A DNA stretch of 64,000 bases from Micromonospora sp. MH99 (GTDB lineage Bacteria; Actinomycetota; Actinomycetes; Mycobacteriales; Micromonosporaceae). This document shows, piece after piece, positions 27,382 through 37,569 of this stretch (positions within the stretch are counted from its first letter, which is position 1; each line of letters opens with the position of its first letter). Made by a program: the position numbers and the translations under genes. The stretch spans positions 62,001 to 126,000 of the forward strand of contig NZ_MUZA01000007.1 in NCBI RefSeq assembly GCF_021442385.1, written 5' to 3'. The notes beneath the pieces are model-generated. The model saw nothing but the letters and a program-made list of their open reading frames with translations, did not search any database and was not told where the DNA came from.

Positions 27382-28326
27382 CTACCCGTGCCGTCGCCGG
27401 CGGGCACCGTCGGCGATGAGGTCCGCGGCCACCTCCCAGAGCCGCTCGGCGTTGCCCGCGTCGACCGCGTACGCCGCCACGCCGCTGTAGTCGGCGGGCC
27501 GCTCGGTCCGGACCGGGGCCTCGGCGCAGTCCTCGAAGTAGCGGCCGCCCACGCCGTCGAGCAGCGGGGACGCCGCGAGCAGCACCGAGGTGGCGGCGCC
27601 CTGCTGCGGGGTCTTCTGCCGCTCCTTCGGCGTCCGCAGCCCGCCGGTGTGCTTCTGCAGCCCGGTGGCGATGGCGCCGGGGTTCAACGCGTTGGCGTGG
27701 ATGTTCTCGCCGGACCAGCGGCGGTCGGCCTCGACGGCGAGCAGGGCCTCGGCGCTCTTGGACTGCCCGTACGCCAGCAGGGGGTCGTACGGCCGGAACG
27801 CGAAGTGCAGGTCGTCGAAGACCACCGGCGAGAAGAGGTTGCCGCTGGAGCTGACCGACACGACCCGGGCGCCACCGGCGGCGGCGAGGGCGTCGTGCAG
27901 GCCGACGGTCAGCGCGTAGTGCCCCATGAAGTTGGTGGCGAACTGCATCTCCCAGCCCTCGGCGGTGCGCTCCAGCTCCGGCAGCGCCATGATCCCCGCG
28001 TTGTTGATCAGAATGTGGAGTGGCCCGTCCCAGCCGGCGACGAATCGGCGTACCGAATCCTGGTCGGCCACGTCCAGCTCGCGGGCGGTGACCCGGTCCG
28101 CGCCGATGCTGGCCGCGATGTCCCGGGCGGCCTCCTCGCCGGCCGTGACCCGGCGGACCGCGAGCACCACCTCGGCGCCGGCGGCGGCCAGCGAGCGGGC
28201 GGTCTCGATGCCGATCCCGGCGGCGCCGCCGGTGATGACGGCCCGCTTGCCGCTCAGGTCGACTCCGGCGAGCACCTCGTCGGCGGTCGAGGCGAAACCG
28301 AATGGCGTCGTGATTCGTTCGATCAT
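27382..28326 (-). CDS. Short-chain dehydrogenase/reductase (WW-domain-oxidoreductase-like)
   Basis: A 314-aa classical SDR. The cofactor motif is TGGAAGIGIETA (TGxxxGIG, about residues 33-40), followed by NNAG (NNAGIMA), SVSSSGN and the catalytic YGQSK. It is longer than minimal SDRs, with a C-terminal extension ending in basic residues, as in retinol-dehydrogenase-like SDRs. ATG has GGGACAGAG upstream. It is divergent from an XRE regulator, which probably controls it, and it is followed by the membrane hydrolase with 8 nt between them. Confidence 0.88.
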   Translation of the reverse strand: MIERITTPFGFASTADEVLAGVDLSGKRAVITGGAAGIGIETARSLAAAGAEVVLAVRRVTAGEEAARDIAASIGADRVTARELDVADQDSVRRFVAGWDGPLHILINNAGIMALPELERTAEGWEMQFATNFMGHYALTVGLHDALAAAGGARVVSVSSSGNLFSPVVFDDLHFAFRPYDPLLAYGQSKSAEALLAVEADRRWSGENIHANALNPGAIATGLQKHTGGLRTPKERQKTPQQGAATSVLLAASPLLDGVGGRYFEDCAEAPVRTERPADYSGVAAYAVDAGNAERLWEVAADLIADGARRRRHG

Positions 28327-28445
28327 CTCTGTCCCGTCTTCCGATCACGCTTACTCGACCCACTGTCACCCGGCCGGCGGGCGATATCCGGGTTACCGCT
28401 TTTCCTGGTAGTGGCAGGACCAGGTTGGGCGGCGGCGAGCGCTCC

Positions 28446-28451
28446 TACGAT
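28446..28451 (+). promoter_or_regulatory. -10 element TACGAT for a leaderless start
   Basis: TACGAT lies 6 nt before the GTG at 28458, in a 131-bp divergent region shared with the SDR operon. No ribosome site is seen. Confidence 0.5.
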
Positions 28452-28457
28452 GAGCTG

Positions 28458-29288
28458 GTGAGCGCGGCCGGCCCGCTGGGCGAGTACCTGCGTGCCCGGC
28501 GTGAGCTGATCCGGCCGGGTGACGTCGGGTTGCCCGCACACGGCCGCCGGCGGGTGCCCGGCCTCAGGCGCGAGGAGGTGGCCCTGCTGGCCGGCATCAG
28601 CGCGGACTACTACCTGCGGTTGGAGCAGGGCCGGGACCGCAGTCCGTCGGCCCAGGTGCTCGAGGCGCTGGCCCGGGCGCTGCTGCTGGACGCCGAGGCC
28701 ACGGCGCACCTGCACCGCCTCGGGGGGCACGCGCCGACCGGCCGACCGGCACGACGCCCGGATCGGGTGCCGGTGGGCATCCGCCAGTTGGTGGGTTCGT
28801 GGGCGCAAACGCCCGCCTTCGTGCACGGCCGGCACCTGGACGTGCTCTTCGCCAACCCGATGGCGACCGCCCTGGCGCCGATCTACCGGGTCGGGGTGAA
28901 CCTGCTGCGCGCGGTGTTTCTGGGCCCGGACGTGCCGGCGCTCTATCCGGCGCCGGAGGCGGTCGCCGCCAGCGCGGTGGCCGGCCTGCGCGCACAGGTG
29001 GGGGTCGAGGTGGACGATCCGCGGCTCACCGAGCTGGTCGCGGAGTTGACGACGGGCAGCGAGCTGTTCCGGCGCTTGTGGGCGCGTCACGATGTCACAG
29101 TCCGCGCCGGGGGCGGGCTGCGGGTGTTCCACCATCCGCGGGTGGGCGAGTTGGAGCTGCGCTACGAGAAGCTCACGATCAGCGGCACCACCCAGTCGCT
29201 TGTCGTCTACCACGCCGAGCCGGGCAGCGCGTCCGCCCGGGCCCTCGCCCGGCTCGGGGCCGCCGTCTCGACGGAGGCAGCCGGATAG
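28458..29288 (+). CDS. XRE-family regulator with MmyB-like ligand domain
   Basis: A 276-aa regulator. The helix-turn-helix (GLRREEVALLAGISADYYLRLEQGRD, about 35-60) is the family signature, followed by the MmyB-like PAS/ligand-binding domain (FVHGRHLDVLFANPMATALAPIY to LTISGTTQSLVVYHAEPGS). Proteins of this layout often sit divergent to an SDR that they regulate, exactly as here. GTG at 28458 is chosen by TACGAT-N6 (leaderless). Confidence 0.9.
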   Translation: MSAAGPLGEYLRARRELIRPGDVGLPAHGRRRVPGLRREEVALLAGISADYYLRLEQGRDRSPSAQVLEALARALLLDAEATAHLHRLGGHAPTGRPARRPDRVPVGIRQLVGSWAQTPAFVHGRHLDVLFANPMATALAPIYRVGVNLLRAVFLGPDVPALYPAPEAVAASAVAGLRAQVGVEVDDPRLTELVAELTTGSELFRRLWARHDVTVRAGGGLRVFHHPRVGELELRYEKLTISGTTQSLVVYHAEPGSASARALARLGAAVSTEAAG

Positions 29289-29303
29289 CACCGGCCGTCG
29301 CAG

Positions 29304-30071
29304 CTACCGGCTGGCCGCCCGCTCGGCGACCACCACCGAGATGCCGTCGAGGACGCGTTGCAGGCCGAACTCGAAGGCGTACTCCGGGCCGTACGCCCCG
29401 CCGTGCTGCTGGCCGGCAGCGGTGCCGACGCGGGACGCGGTGGGGTAGCTGTCGGCCGTCAGGAACGTCTCCAACCAGGGCGCGTGCGACTGCCACCACT
29501 GACCGTCGGTCATGTCGGTCTCCCGCTCCAGGTCGACCACCTCGGACGCGGCGCGCGCGGAACTCTTCACGTGGCCCAGGACGAGGGTGAGCACCGCGTC
29601 CATCTCGATGTCGGTGAGCCCGATGTCGGCGACTGCGCCGAGTTCGTGGTCGTACTTGGCCACCAGGTTCGGGCCGAGCACCGGGCGAGTCGTCTCGGCC
29701 CGCAGCATCCACGGGTGGCGCTGGTAGAGCGCCAGGTTGTCGTGGGCGATCCGCTCCAACCGGGCCCGCCAGTCGCCCTCGACCGCGGAGCGCGGCATCT
29801 CGCCGTACGCGGTGTCGATCATGACGGCGACGAGTTCGGCCTTGCCCGGCACGTAGGTGTAGACGGACATGGTGCCGACACCCAACGCCTCACCGACCCG
29901 GCGCATGGTCAGCGCGTCCAGGCCCTCGGCGTCGGCGATGTCGATCGCGGCCCGCACGATCCGGTCGACGCTGAGGCCCTGCCCGGCGCTGCGGCTGGTC
30001 GGTTCCCGGGTGCGCCAGAGGATGGCCAGGCTGCGGGCCGGGTCCGCGGTCGCCTTGCGCTCAATCGCCAT
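29304..30071 (-). CDS. TetR/AcrR-family regulator (TetR_C_1 type)
   Basis: A 255-aa regulator. The DNA-binding domain is unusually N-terminally extended (about 35 aa) before LSVDRIVRAAIDIADAEGLDALTMRRVGEALGVGTMSVYTYVPGKAELV. The C-terminal ligand domain is of the TetR_C_1 class (LTDIEMDAVLTLVLGHVKSSA). A TAGGAT -10 lies 9 nt upstream of the ATG and a GTAC-type palindrome covers the -35 area, consistent with autorepression. Target genes beyond itself are unknown. It ends 15 nt from the convergent XRE gene. Confidence 0.88.
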   Translation of the reverse strand: MAIERKATADPARSLAILWRTREPTSRSAGQGLSVDRIVRAAIDIADAEGLDALTMRRVGEALGVGTMSVYTYVPGKAELVAVMIDTAYGEMPRSAVEGDWRARLERIAHDNLALYQRHPWMLRAETTRPVLGPNLVAKYDHELGAVADIGLTDIEMDAVLTLVLGHVKSSARAASEVVDLERETDMTDGQWWQSHAPWLETFLTADSYPTASRVGTAAGQQHGGAYGPEYAFEFGLQRVLDGISVVVAERAASR

Positions 30072-30096
30072 GGTGCGGCCATCCTAACAACGGGGT

Positions 30097-30109
30097 CGTA
30101 CGGCGTACG
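30097..30109. promoter_or_regulatory. Palindrome CGTAC-GGC-GTACG upstream of the tetR gene
   Basis: A perfect 5+3+5 inverted repeat located 26 nt before the ATG, just upstream of the TAGGAT -10 on the minus strand. It is a candidate self-operator. Confidence 0.4.
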
Positions 30110-30121
30110 TCGACCGCGCGG

Positions 30122-30160
30122 CGGTGCCGGCGCGGCCCTTTCGCGACCGCGCCGGCACCG
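30122..30160 (-). terminator. Hairpin after the Zn-alcohol dehydrogenase gene
   Basis: A perfect 14-bp stem (CGGTGCCGGCGCGG / CCGCGCCGGCACCG) with an 11-nt loop begins 6 nt past the dehydrogenase stop. Confidence 0.8.
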
Positions 30161-30165
30161 GCCCG

Positions 30166-31337
<1,172 letters not shown>

Positions 31338-31341
<4 letters not shown>

Positions 31342-31880
31342 GCCGCCTCCCCCTTCGCCAGTTCGTCGCTCGACAGCGGCTGCGCCGGCCGCTGCGGGAA
31401 CTCCCGGCGGGCGCGCTTGCCCCACGGTGCGCCGTCGGAGCGCATCACCTCGCCGGTCTCCATGACCTGCTTGAGTCGGCGCAGGTCGTCGTCGAGCTGC
31501 TGGTGCGGCTCCTCGCCGAAGTACCGGGCGACGGCCTGGCCGAGCTTGCCGCCCGGGATGTCGTACACGAGCAGCACGTGCACCTCGGTGCTCACGCCGT
31601 CGGGCGCCGGCACGAACCACACCTTGCCGGTGTTCGGCACGTCGGCCTCGCCGGTGGACCGCCAGCCGATGCGCTCGTCGGGCACCTCGTCGGTGATCTC
31701 CGCGTCCCACTCGACGCTACGGTCGAACGGCGCGCTCGCCGTCCAGTGACTCGTACGCTCCCCGGTGACACGCACCTCCTCCAGATGGGCCATGAACGTC
31801 GGCAGGTTCTCCAGACGACGCCAGAAGGCGTACACGTCGGACACCGGCCGGCGGATGGTCGTGGTAGCCAGCAGATCCAT
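31338..31880 (-). CDS. SRPBCC-family protein (polyketide cyclase/dehydrase type)
   Basis: A 180-aa START/Bet v1-like domain. The opening [24 protein letters not shown] and the central [34 protein letters not shown] match the family found before alcohol dehydrogenases and in DUF2892-type proteins. The C-terminus ends with a hydrophilic tail ([19 protein letters not shown]). ATG follows GGGAGGGAA. It leads an operon with the Zn-dehydrogenase, ATGA overlap. A GGGTAC sequence upstream resembles a stress-type -10, but no matching -35 is seen. Confidence 0.85.
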
Positions 31881-31977
31881 GGGTTCCCTCCCCTCTCAGG
31901 GCCACCACGTACCCCGACAGTCACGTCCTGCACATGACGCGGGAAGAAATCGCCCACGAGATGGGGCGTACGGAGAT

Positions 31978-33609
31978 TCAGAGTCCTTCGCGGTCGTCGC
32001 TCAGCGCCGGCCCGGCGGCGGCCGGCACGAGGTGGCGCACCTCCGGAGCGCCGTCGGTCAGCTCCCGGGCCCGTGCCTCGGCCTCGCGGTCCTCACCCGT
32101 CAACCGGCCACCGTGCTGGCGCAGGTGCTCGTCCCAGGACGGCACCAGGTACACCTCGACGAACCGATCCGTCGTCTCGGCCGGCCGGAACAGCCCCCAG
32201 CGCATCGCGCCGGTGCGCTGGCGGGCGCCGCGCACCACGTCCATGGCCGCGAGGAACGGTCCCGTGCGCTCCGGCCGGACCGTGTACTGCACCGTCACCA
32301 GCACCGGTCCCACGCCCGGGTCCGGCTCGTGCGCCAGGTGCAGTTGCGGCCAGTAGGCCGACGGTTCGCGGTTCACCGAGCGCAGGTCCGGCAGCGGCCA
32401 GATCCGGCTCGTCACGGTCCCGACGAACATCAACGCCGCCGCTGCGAGGTAGGCGAGGACCAGCCCGCCCATGTCGGCCACCAGACCCCACACGAGGGCG
32501 CCGACGGCCTGCCCGCCGGCGAAACACACCTGGTAGACGGCGAGCCCTCGGGCCCGTACCCAGCTCGGCAAAAAGAGCTGCATCTCGGCGTTGACGTTGG
32601 CCAGCACCGTCACCCAGGCCATCCCGGCCGGCAGCAGGGCGAGGAGCACCAGCGGCACCACCCGTACGGTGCCGACCACCGCCAGCGCGACTGTGAACAG
32701 CGCGCCGGCGACCAGCAGGAGCTGGTTGGCCGACAGCCGGGTGCGGATCACGGCCAGCAGCACACCGCCCGCGATGGCGCCCACCCCGAGGGCGGCCAGC
32801 AGCAACCCGTACCCGCCGGAGCCCAGATCGAGCCGCCGGGCCGCCACCAGCGGCAGCAGTGCCCACAGCGCGCTGGCCGGGATCACGAAGACCAGCGCGC
32901 GGCGCAGCAGCCGGCGCACGATCGGCGAGTGGCGTACGTAGCGGCTGCCGGCCCGCAGCGCGGCGGTGAACCGCTCGGGCACCTCGACGGCGCGTGCGGT
33001 GCCCGGCCGCCAGCGCCACAGCGCGGCCGCGAAGATGGCGAACGCCACCGCGTTGAGCCCGAAGACCGGGGCGACGCCGGTCCGGGCGATCAGCACACCG
33101 GCCACCGCCGGCCCCACCGCCCGCGCCACGTTCACGCTGATCGACCCGAGCGCCGACGCCGACCGCAGCTGCTCCTGCGGCACCAGCTCCGGAATCACCG
33201 CCGACCAGGCCGGCAGGGTGAGCGCCTGCCCGACCCCGAACGCGAAGGTGAGGGTGAGCAGCAGGGCCGGCGGCATCCGGTCGGTCAGGGTGAGCAGGGT
33301 CAACGCCACCGCCACCGCCACCAGGAACAGCTGCACGGCGATCAGCAGGTGCCGGCGGTCGAAGCTGTCGGCCAGCACCCCGGCGGGCAGCGCCAGCAGC
33401 AGCACCGGCAGCAGGCTGGCGGTCTGCACCAGCGCCACCAGCGTGGAGGCGTTGGAGTGGTGGATCAGCAGCCACTGCGCGCCGACGGTCTGCATCCAGG
33501 TGCCGATGTTGGCGGCGAGCAGGGCCAACCAGAGATTGCGGTAGACGGCGCCGCGCAGGGGCGCCCACGCGGAGGCCGGACGGTCCCCCGGTCCGGCTGC
33601 CGCCGTCAC
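31978..33609 (-). CDS. MFS_3-type exporter with C-terminal dimeric alpha/beta (ABM-like) domain
   Basis: A 543-aa transporter. About 12 helices span residues 20-415. The first loop carries GVLADSFDRRHLL (motif A). The family (MFS_3, enterobactin-exporter-like) starts with the FRNLWLALLAANIGTWMQTVGAQWLL-type TM1 found here. The ~110-aa cytosolic C-terminus (VTVQYTVRPERTGPFLAAMDVVRGAR...FVEVYLVPSWDEHLRQH) resembles an antibiotic-biosynthesis-monooxygenase/ferredoxin-like fold. GTG overlaps the SDR stop by 4 nt (GTGA), so they are co-translated. Substrate unknown. Confidence 0.85.
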   Translation of the reverse strand: MTAAAGPGDRPASAWAPLRGAVYRNLWLALLAANIGTWMQTVGAQWLLIHHSNASTLVALVQTASLLPVLLLALPAGVLADSFDRRHLLIAVQLFLVAVAVALTLLTLTDRMPPALLLTLTFAFGVGQALTLPAWSAVIPELVPQEQLRSASALGSISVNVARAVGPAVAGVLIARTGVAPVFGLNAVAFAIFAAALWRWRPGTARAVEVPERFTAALRAGSRYVRHSPIVRRLLRRALVFVIPASALWALLPLVAARRLDLGSGGYGLLLAALGVGAIAGGVLLAVIRTRLSANQLLLVAGALFTVALAVVGTVRVVPLVLLALLPAGMAWVTVLANVNAEMQLFLPSWVRARGLAVYQVCFAGGQAVGALVWGLVADMGGLVLAYLAAAALMFVGTVTSRIWPLPDLRSVNREPSAYWPQLHLAHEPDPGVGPVLVTVQYTVRPERTGPFLAAMDVVRGARQRTGAMRWGLFRPAETTDRFVEVYLVPSWDEHLRQHGGRLTGEDREAEARARELTDGAPEVRHLVPAAAGPALSDDREGL

Positions 33610-34301
33610 CACCGCCCGTCCGCGCGCAACACGCGCTCGCCGGAGACGTAGAGGTCGTCGGGTTGCAGCAGCAGGAGCCGGACGACCTCGGTGGCGACCT
33701 GCTCGGGCAGGGCGTACACCTCGTCGAGGAACTCCGCGCCGACGCGTTCCTGCAGGCGGGTCGGCATCGGCCCGGGGTGCAACTGCATCACCTTGACGCG
33801 GTTGCTGTGCTGGGCCTGGGCCAGTGACTCGACGAGGCTGCTGCCGTAGCTCTTGGTCGCCCGGTAGACCGGGATGCCGGGCCGGGGCGCCGCGAGCGCC
33901 ATCGCGCCGATGTAGACCACGTTCCCGTGGCCCTGCCGGTGCAGGTGCTCCAGCGCCTCGCGCAGCAGGTACGTCGTACCCAGGACGTTGATCTCCACGG
34001 CCCGCCGGATGTGCTCCACGGACAGGTCCCCGAGGTCGCCGCCCGCCCACATGGACGCGCACGCCGCCACCCCGTCGACGGTGCCGTAGCGCCCCACCAC
34101 CTCGGCGAACGCGTCCCGGACCTGCTCGTGGGAGGAGACGTCGCAGACCGCGCCGTCGCACCCCAGCTCGTCCGTAGTCGCGGCGACCTCGGCCGGCACG
34201 TCGCCGAACACCACGACCCGGTGCTCGTCGACGAGCAGCCGGGCCACCGCGAGGCCCAGCCCGCTGGTACCGCCGACCACCACGAAGGTTCTGGCACCCA
34301 A
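33606..34301 (-). CDS. Short-chain dehydrogenase/reductase (atypical motifs)
   Basis: A 231-aa SDR. The cofactor motif is GGTSGLGLAVA. The Ser-Tyr-Lys set appears as YIGAMALAAPRPGIPVYRATKSYG: the usual catalytic Ser position looks like Gly/Ala, while YxxxK is intact. The usual NNAG is replaced by ACASMW. A TTG start at 34301 is chosen because GGAGAG sits just upstream and the Rossmann strand begins 4 codons later; GTG at 34331 is an alternative without a ribosome site. It is coupled to the exporter by GTGA. Confidence 0.75.
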   Translation of the reverse strand: MGARTFVVVGGTSGLGLAVARLLVDEHRVVVFGDVPAEVAATTDELGCDGAVCDVSSHEQVRDAFAEVVGRYGTVDGVAACASMWAGGDLGDLSVEHIRRAVEINVLGTTYLLREALEHLHRQGHGNVVYIGAMALAAPRPGIPVYRATKSYGSSLVESLAQAQHSNRVKVMQLHPGPMPTRLQERVGAEFLDEVYALPEQVATEVVRLLLLQPDDLYVSGERVLRADGRW

Positions 34302-34451
34302 TGTCTCTCCAGCCGCCGCCACCGGTGTCACACGGAGCGCGTGACGGCGCGTTCTTCCCGTTTCCGGACCCCGCACACCCGCTCGGCCGGTAGTGCTGGG
34401 CATACCCCGGAAAGGGGATCTGGACGGCTGGGGCGCCCGCTGACCGGCGAT

Positions 34452-34457
34452 TAGCGT
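34452..34457 (+). promoter_or_regulatory. -10 element TAGCGT for a leaderless start
   Basis: TAGCGT lies 7 nt before the ATG of the histidine kinase, and there is no ribosome site. Confidence 0.45.
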
Positions 34458-34464
34458 CTGCGGC

Positions 34465-35754
34465 ATGACCTCGGAACACCCCCGCCACCTGGCCGCGACG
34501 CTGCGCCGACGCGACTGGTTGATCTCCGCCTGGCCCTGGCGCGCGCTGGCCTACCTGGTGAGCACCGTGCCGATCGCCGGCGTGCTCACCGTCGGACTGC
34601 TCGTCATCGGCGCACCCCTTCTGGCCGCCGCCAACGCGCTGCGACTGCACAACAGGCCACCGGAGATACCGCTGATGCTGTTCCTGGCAGTCGGCAGCCT
34701 GACCCTGGTGGCCCTCGCGCCGATCGTGAGCTTCCCGGTGGCCGCCGTCGAGCGGTGGCGGCTCGGCCTCGTGGACGGCCGCCCGCTGCCCGCGTCACCG
34801 TGGCCGGGCCTCGCCGCCCGCTACCGCACGGCGGCCGGCTGGCGGGAGGTCGCGTACCTCTTCTGGCTGGGCGGTTTCGTGCCTGTCGCGTACTGGGTGT
34901 TCCTGGTGCTGGTGCTGCTCGACATCGGGATGGTCACCAGCCCCTGGCTGGCCGGGGACTCCGACCCGGTCGTGATCTGGCGGCCGATCGAGAGCGCCGG
35001 CCAAGCCATCCCGTACGCGGTCGTGGGAGTGCTGCTCCTCCCGGTGCTCTGTTACGGGGTGGGGCTGCTCGCCGCCGGCCAGGCCGCCGTGGCGCGGTGG
35101 GCGCTGGGCTCGCCGGTCGACGCGGCGGCGCTGCGTGAGGTCGCCCGCTCCCGCACCCGGCTGGTCGGCGCGTACGAGGCGGAACGGCGCCGCATCGAGC
35201 GGGACCTGCACGACGGCGCGCAGCCCCGGCTGACCAGCCTCACCCTGCAACTGGGCCTGGCCCGGCTGGACGTACCCGAGGACTCCCCCGCCGCCCGGCC
35301 GCTCGCCGTGGCGCACGACCAGGCGCGCGGGCTGATGGTGATGTTGCGGCAGTTGGTGCACGGCATCCGGCCGCAGAGCCTCACCGACCTCGGTCTCGCC
35401 GGGGCCGTACGCGAGCTGGCCGACGCGGCGCCCGTCGCGGTCACCGTGCACGCCGACGTCGACGGGGCGCTGCCGGAGATCGTCGAGACCACCGCGTACT
35501 TCGTGGTGTCGGAGGCGTTGAGCAACGTGGCCCGGCACGCCGGGGCGACCCGCGCCGAGGTGCGCCTGTCCCGGGCCGGCGGTGACCTGGTGGTCGAGGT
35601 GTCCGACGACGGGCGCGGCGGCGCCGACCCGGCCCGGGGCACGGGCCTGACCGGTCTCGCCGACCGGGTCGCCGCCGCCGACGGGCGGCTGCTGCTGGCC
35701 AGCCCGCCCGGCGGGCCTACGCTGGTCCGGGTGGAGCTGCCATGTCGCCGCTGA
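34465..35754 (+). CDS. NarL-type sensor histidine kinase
   Basis: A 429-aa membrane kinase. About four hydrophobic helices fill residues 25-215, with no large extracellular sensor loop. The HisKA_3 box ERRRIERDLHDGAQ contains the phospho-acceptor His249. The HATPase_c domain follows, with an N-box in VVSEALSNVARHA and a G-box in VSDDGRGGADPARGTGLTGLADRV. It partners with the response regulator whose ATG overlaps its last 13 nt. The signal is probably envelope-related and is not deducible here. Confidence 0.92.
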   Translation: MTSEHPRHLAATLRRRDWLISAWPWRALAYLVSTVPIAGVLTVGLLVIGAPLLAAANALRLHNRPPEIPLMLFLAVGSLTLVALAPIVSFPVAAVERWRLGLVDGRPLPASPWPGLAARYRTAAGWREVAYLFWLGGFVPVAYWVFLVLVLLDIGMVTSPWLAGDSDPVVIWRPIESAGQAIPYAVVGVLLLPVLCYGVGLLAAGQAAVARWALGSPVDAAALREVARSRTRLVGAYEAERRRIERDLHDGAQPRLTSLTLQLGLARLDVPEDSPAARPLAVAHDQARGLMVMLRQLVHGIRPQSLTDLGLAGAVRELADAAPVAVTVHADVDGALPEIVETTAYFVVSEALSNVARHAGATRAEVRLSRAGGDLVVEVSDDGRGGADPARGTGLTGLADRVAAADGRLLLASPPGGPTLVRVELPCRR

Positions 35755-36407
35755 CCCGGGTGGTGCTCGCCGAGGACGAGGTGCTGCTGCGCGAGGGCCT
35801 GGTCGCGTTGCTGACCCGCTTCGACTTCACGGTGTGCGCCGCCGTCGGGTCCGCGCCGGACCTGCTGGAGGCGGCCCGCACCCACCAACCCGATCTGGTG
35901 CTCACCGACATCCGGATGCCACCCGGTCGGCGGGACGACGGGCTGCGCGCGGCCGTCGCGCTGCGCGCCGAGCGTCCCGGCCTGCCGGTGGTGGTCCTGA
36001 GCCAGTTCGTGCAGACGGGGTACGCGGCGGCGCTGCTGGACAGCGGCGACGGCCAGCGGGTCGGCTACCTGCTCAAGGACCGGGTGGCCGAGGTGACCGA
36101 GTTCGTCGACACGCTGCGCCGGGTCACCGGCGGCGGCACCGCCATCGACCCGGACGTGGTGCGGCAACTGCTGCACCGCCCCCGCGACCCGCTCGCCGCG
36201 CTCTCCGGCCGGGAACGGGAGGTGCTGGCGCTGCTGGCCGAGGGCCGCTCCAACGCGTCGATCGCCGGCCGGCTGCACGTCACCGAGGCCGCCGTCGGAA
36301 AGCACGTCGGCAACATCCTGCTCAAGCTCGACCTGCCACCCAGCGACGACACCAACCGCCGGGTGCTCGCCGTGCTCACCTATCTGCGCGCCGACCCGGT
36401 GGGCTGA
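35742..36407 (+). CDS. NarL/LuxR-type response regulator
   Basis: A 221-aa regulator. The receiver has acidic pocket residues in VVLAEDEVLL, phospho-acceptor Asp56 in LVLTDIRMP and Lys in YLLKDRV. A LuxR-type helix-turn-helix closes the protein (LSGREREVLALLAEGRSNASIAGRLHVTEAAVGKHVGNILLKL). The receiver contains RMPPGRRDDGL, where the Thr/Ser-bearing strand follows normally. The gene starts inside the kinase end, so the pair is co-translated. Confidence 0.95.
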   Translation: MSPLTRVVLAEDEVLLREGLVALLTRFDFTVCAAVGSAPDLLEAARTHQPDLVLTDIRMPPGRRDDGLRAAVALRAERPGLPVVVLSQFVQTGYAAALLDSGDGQRVGYLLKDRVAEVTEFVDTLRRVTGGGTAIDPDVVRQLLHRPRDPLAALSGREREVLALLAEGRSNASIAGRLHVTEAAVGKHVGNILLKLDLPPSDDTNRRVLAVLTYLRADPVG

Positions 36408-36507
36408 GGGGCGCCGGGCCCGGACCAGGCCCGACCGCGCGCGGCGTAGATTCGAGCACCGGCACCGCCGCCGGTCCAGGGCGCGGGCCAGGAGATGGGA
36501 GTACGGC

Positions 36508-37569
36508 ATGGCGGAGGCGCTGCGGGTCGGTCTGCTGGGGTACGGGTTGGCGGGTCGGGTGTTCCACGCGCCGTTGATCGCCGCGACACCCGGGCTGCGG
36601 CTGGACGCCATCGTCACGCGCGATCCGCAACGGCGCGAGCAGGCGCACCAGCACTTCCCGGACGCCCGCCTGGTCGACGACGCCGACGAGCTGTGGCGTA
36701 CACCCGAGGATCTGGACCTGGTCGTGGTCGCGACGCCGAACCGGCAGCACGTGCCGATGGCGCGGGCGGCCCTCGCGGCCGGCCTGCCGGTCGTCGTCGA
36801 CAAGCCCCTGGCCCCCACCGCCGCCGACGCCCGGGCGCTGGTCGAGGAGGCCGACCGTCTCGGCGTTCCGCTGACGGTGTTCCAGAACCGCCGCTGGGAC
36901 GGCGACTTCCTGACCGCCCGCGGGCTCGTCGAGCGCGGCGAGCTGGGGCGGGTGCTGCGCTTCGAGTCCCGGTTCGAGCGGTTCCGCCCGACCATCAAGC
37001 CGGGCTGGCGGGAGCTCGCCGGCACCGAGGAGGCCGGCGGCGCGCTGTTCGACCTGGGCGCGCACCTCATCGACCAGGCCGTGCAGCTCTTCGGCGCGGT
37101 CGAGCGGGTCTACGCCGAGGTCGACCGCCGCCGCGCGGGCGCCGAGGTCGACGACGACGCGTTCGTGGCACTGACCCACGCCAACGGCGTGCACTCGCAC
37201 CTGTGGATGGGGGCGATCACCGCTCAGCTCGGCCCGCGCCTGCGGGTGCTGGGCGACCGGGCCGGCTACACGACCTACGGGCTGGACGTGCAGGAGGCGG
37301 CACTGCACGACGGCGGCCGACCCGACCAGCCCGGCTGGGGCGAGGTCCCGCCGGAGCGGTACGGCCTGCTCGGCGTCGACGGTGACCTGCGTCCGACGCC
37401 TACCGAGCCGGGGGCGTACCAGAGCTTCTACGCCCAGGTGGCGGCGGCGCTGCGCGACGGCACGCCGATGCCGGTGGACCCGCGCGACTCGGTCGCCACG
37501 GTCGAGCTGATCGAGCTGGCGCACCGGTCGGCTGCCGAAGGCGTGGTGCTGCCGGTCCCGACGGCCTGA
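36508..37569 (+). CDS. Gfo/Idh/MocA-family oxidoreductase
   Basis: A 353-aa NAD(P)-dependent sugar or inositol oxidoreductase. The N-terminal Rossmann fold has LLGYGLAGRVFHAPLI and VVVATPNRQHVPMARAALAAG, with the family EKP-type motif present as VVVDKPLAPT. The C-terminal domain carries GGALFDLGAHLIDQAVQLFG, containing the usual catalytic-His region. It resembles the YdgJ/scyllo-inositol-dehydrogenase subgroup. ATG has GGGAG upstream. It stands alone after the two-component pair. Confidence 0.9.
   Translation: MAEALRVGLLGYGLAGRVFHAPLIAATPGLRLDAIVTRDPQRREQAHQHFPDARLVDDADELWRTPEDLDLVVVATPNRQHVPMARAALAAGLPVVVDKPLAPTAADARALVEEADRLGVPLTVFQNRRWDGDFLTARGLVERGELGRVLRFESRFERFRPTIKPGWRELAGTEEAGGALFDLGAHLIDQAVQLFGAVERVYAEVDRRRAGAEVDDDAFVALTHANGVHSHLWMGAITAQLGPRLRVLGDRAGYTTYGLDVQEAALHDGGRPDQPGWGEVPPERYGLLGVDGDLRPTPTEPGAYQSFYAQVAAALRDGTPMPVDPRDSVATVELIELAHRSAAEGVVLPVPTA

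Noticed and set aside
31909..31914. GGGTAC on the minus strand before the SRPBCC/dehydrogenase operon
   Set aside because: It resembles a stress-type -10, but no GNNT occurs 14-16 nt upstream, so it was not listed as a promoter.
34405..34417. CCCC-GGAAA-GGGG inverted repeat before the histidine kinase
   Set aside because: Stem is only 4 bp and of low complexity; it cannot be distinguished from chance.
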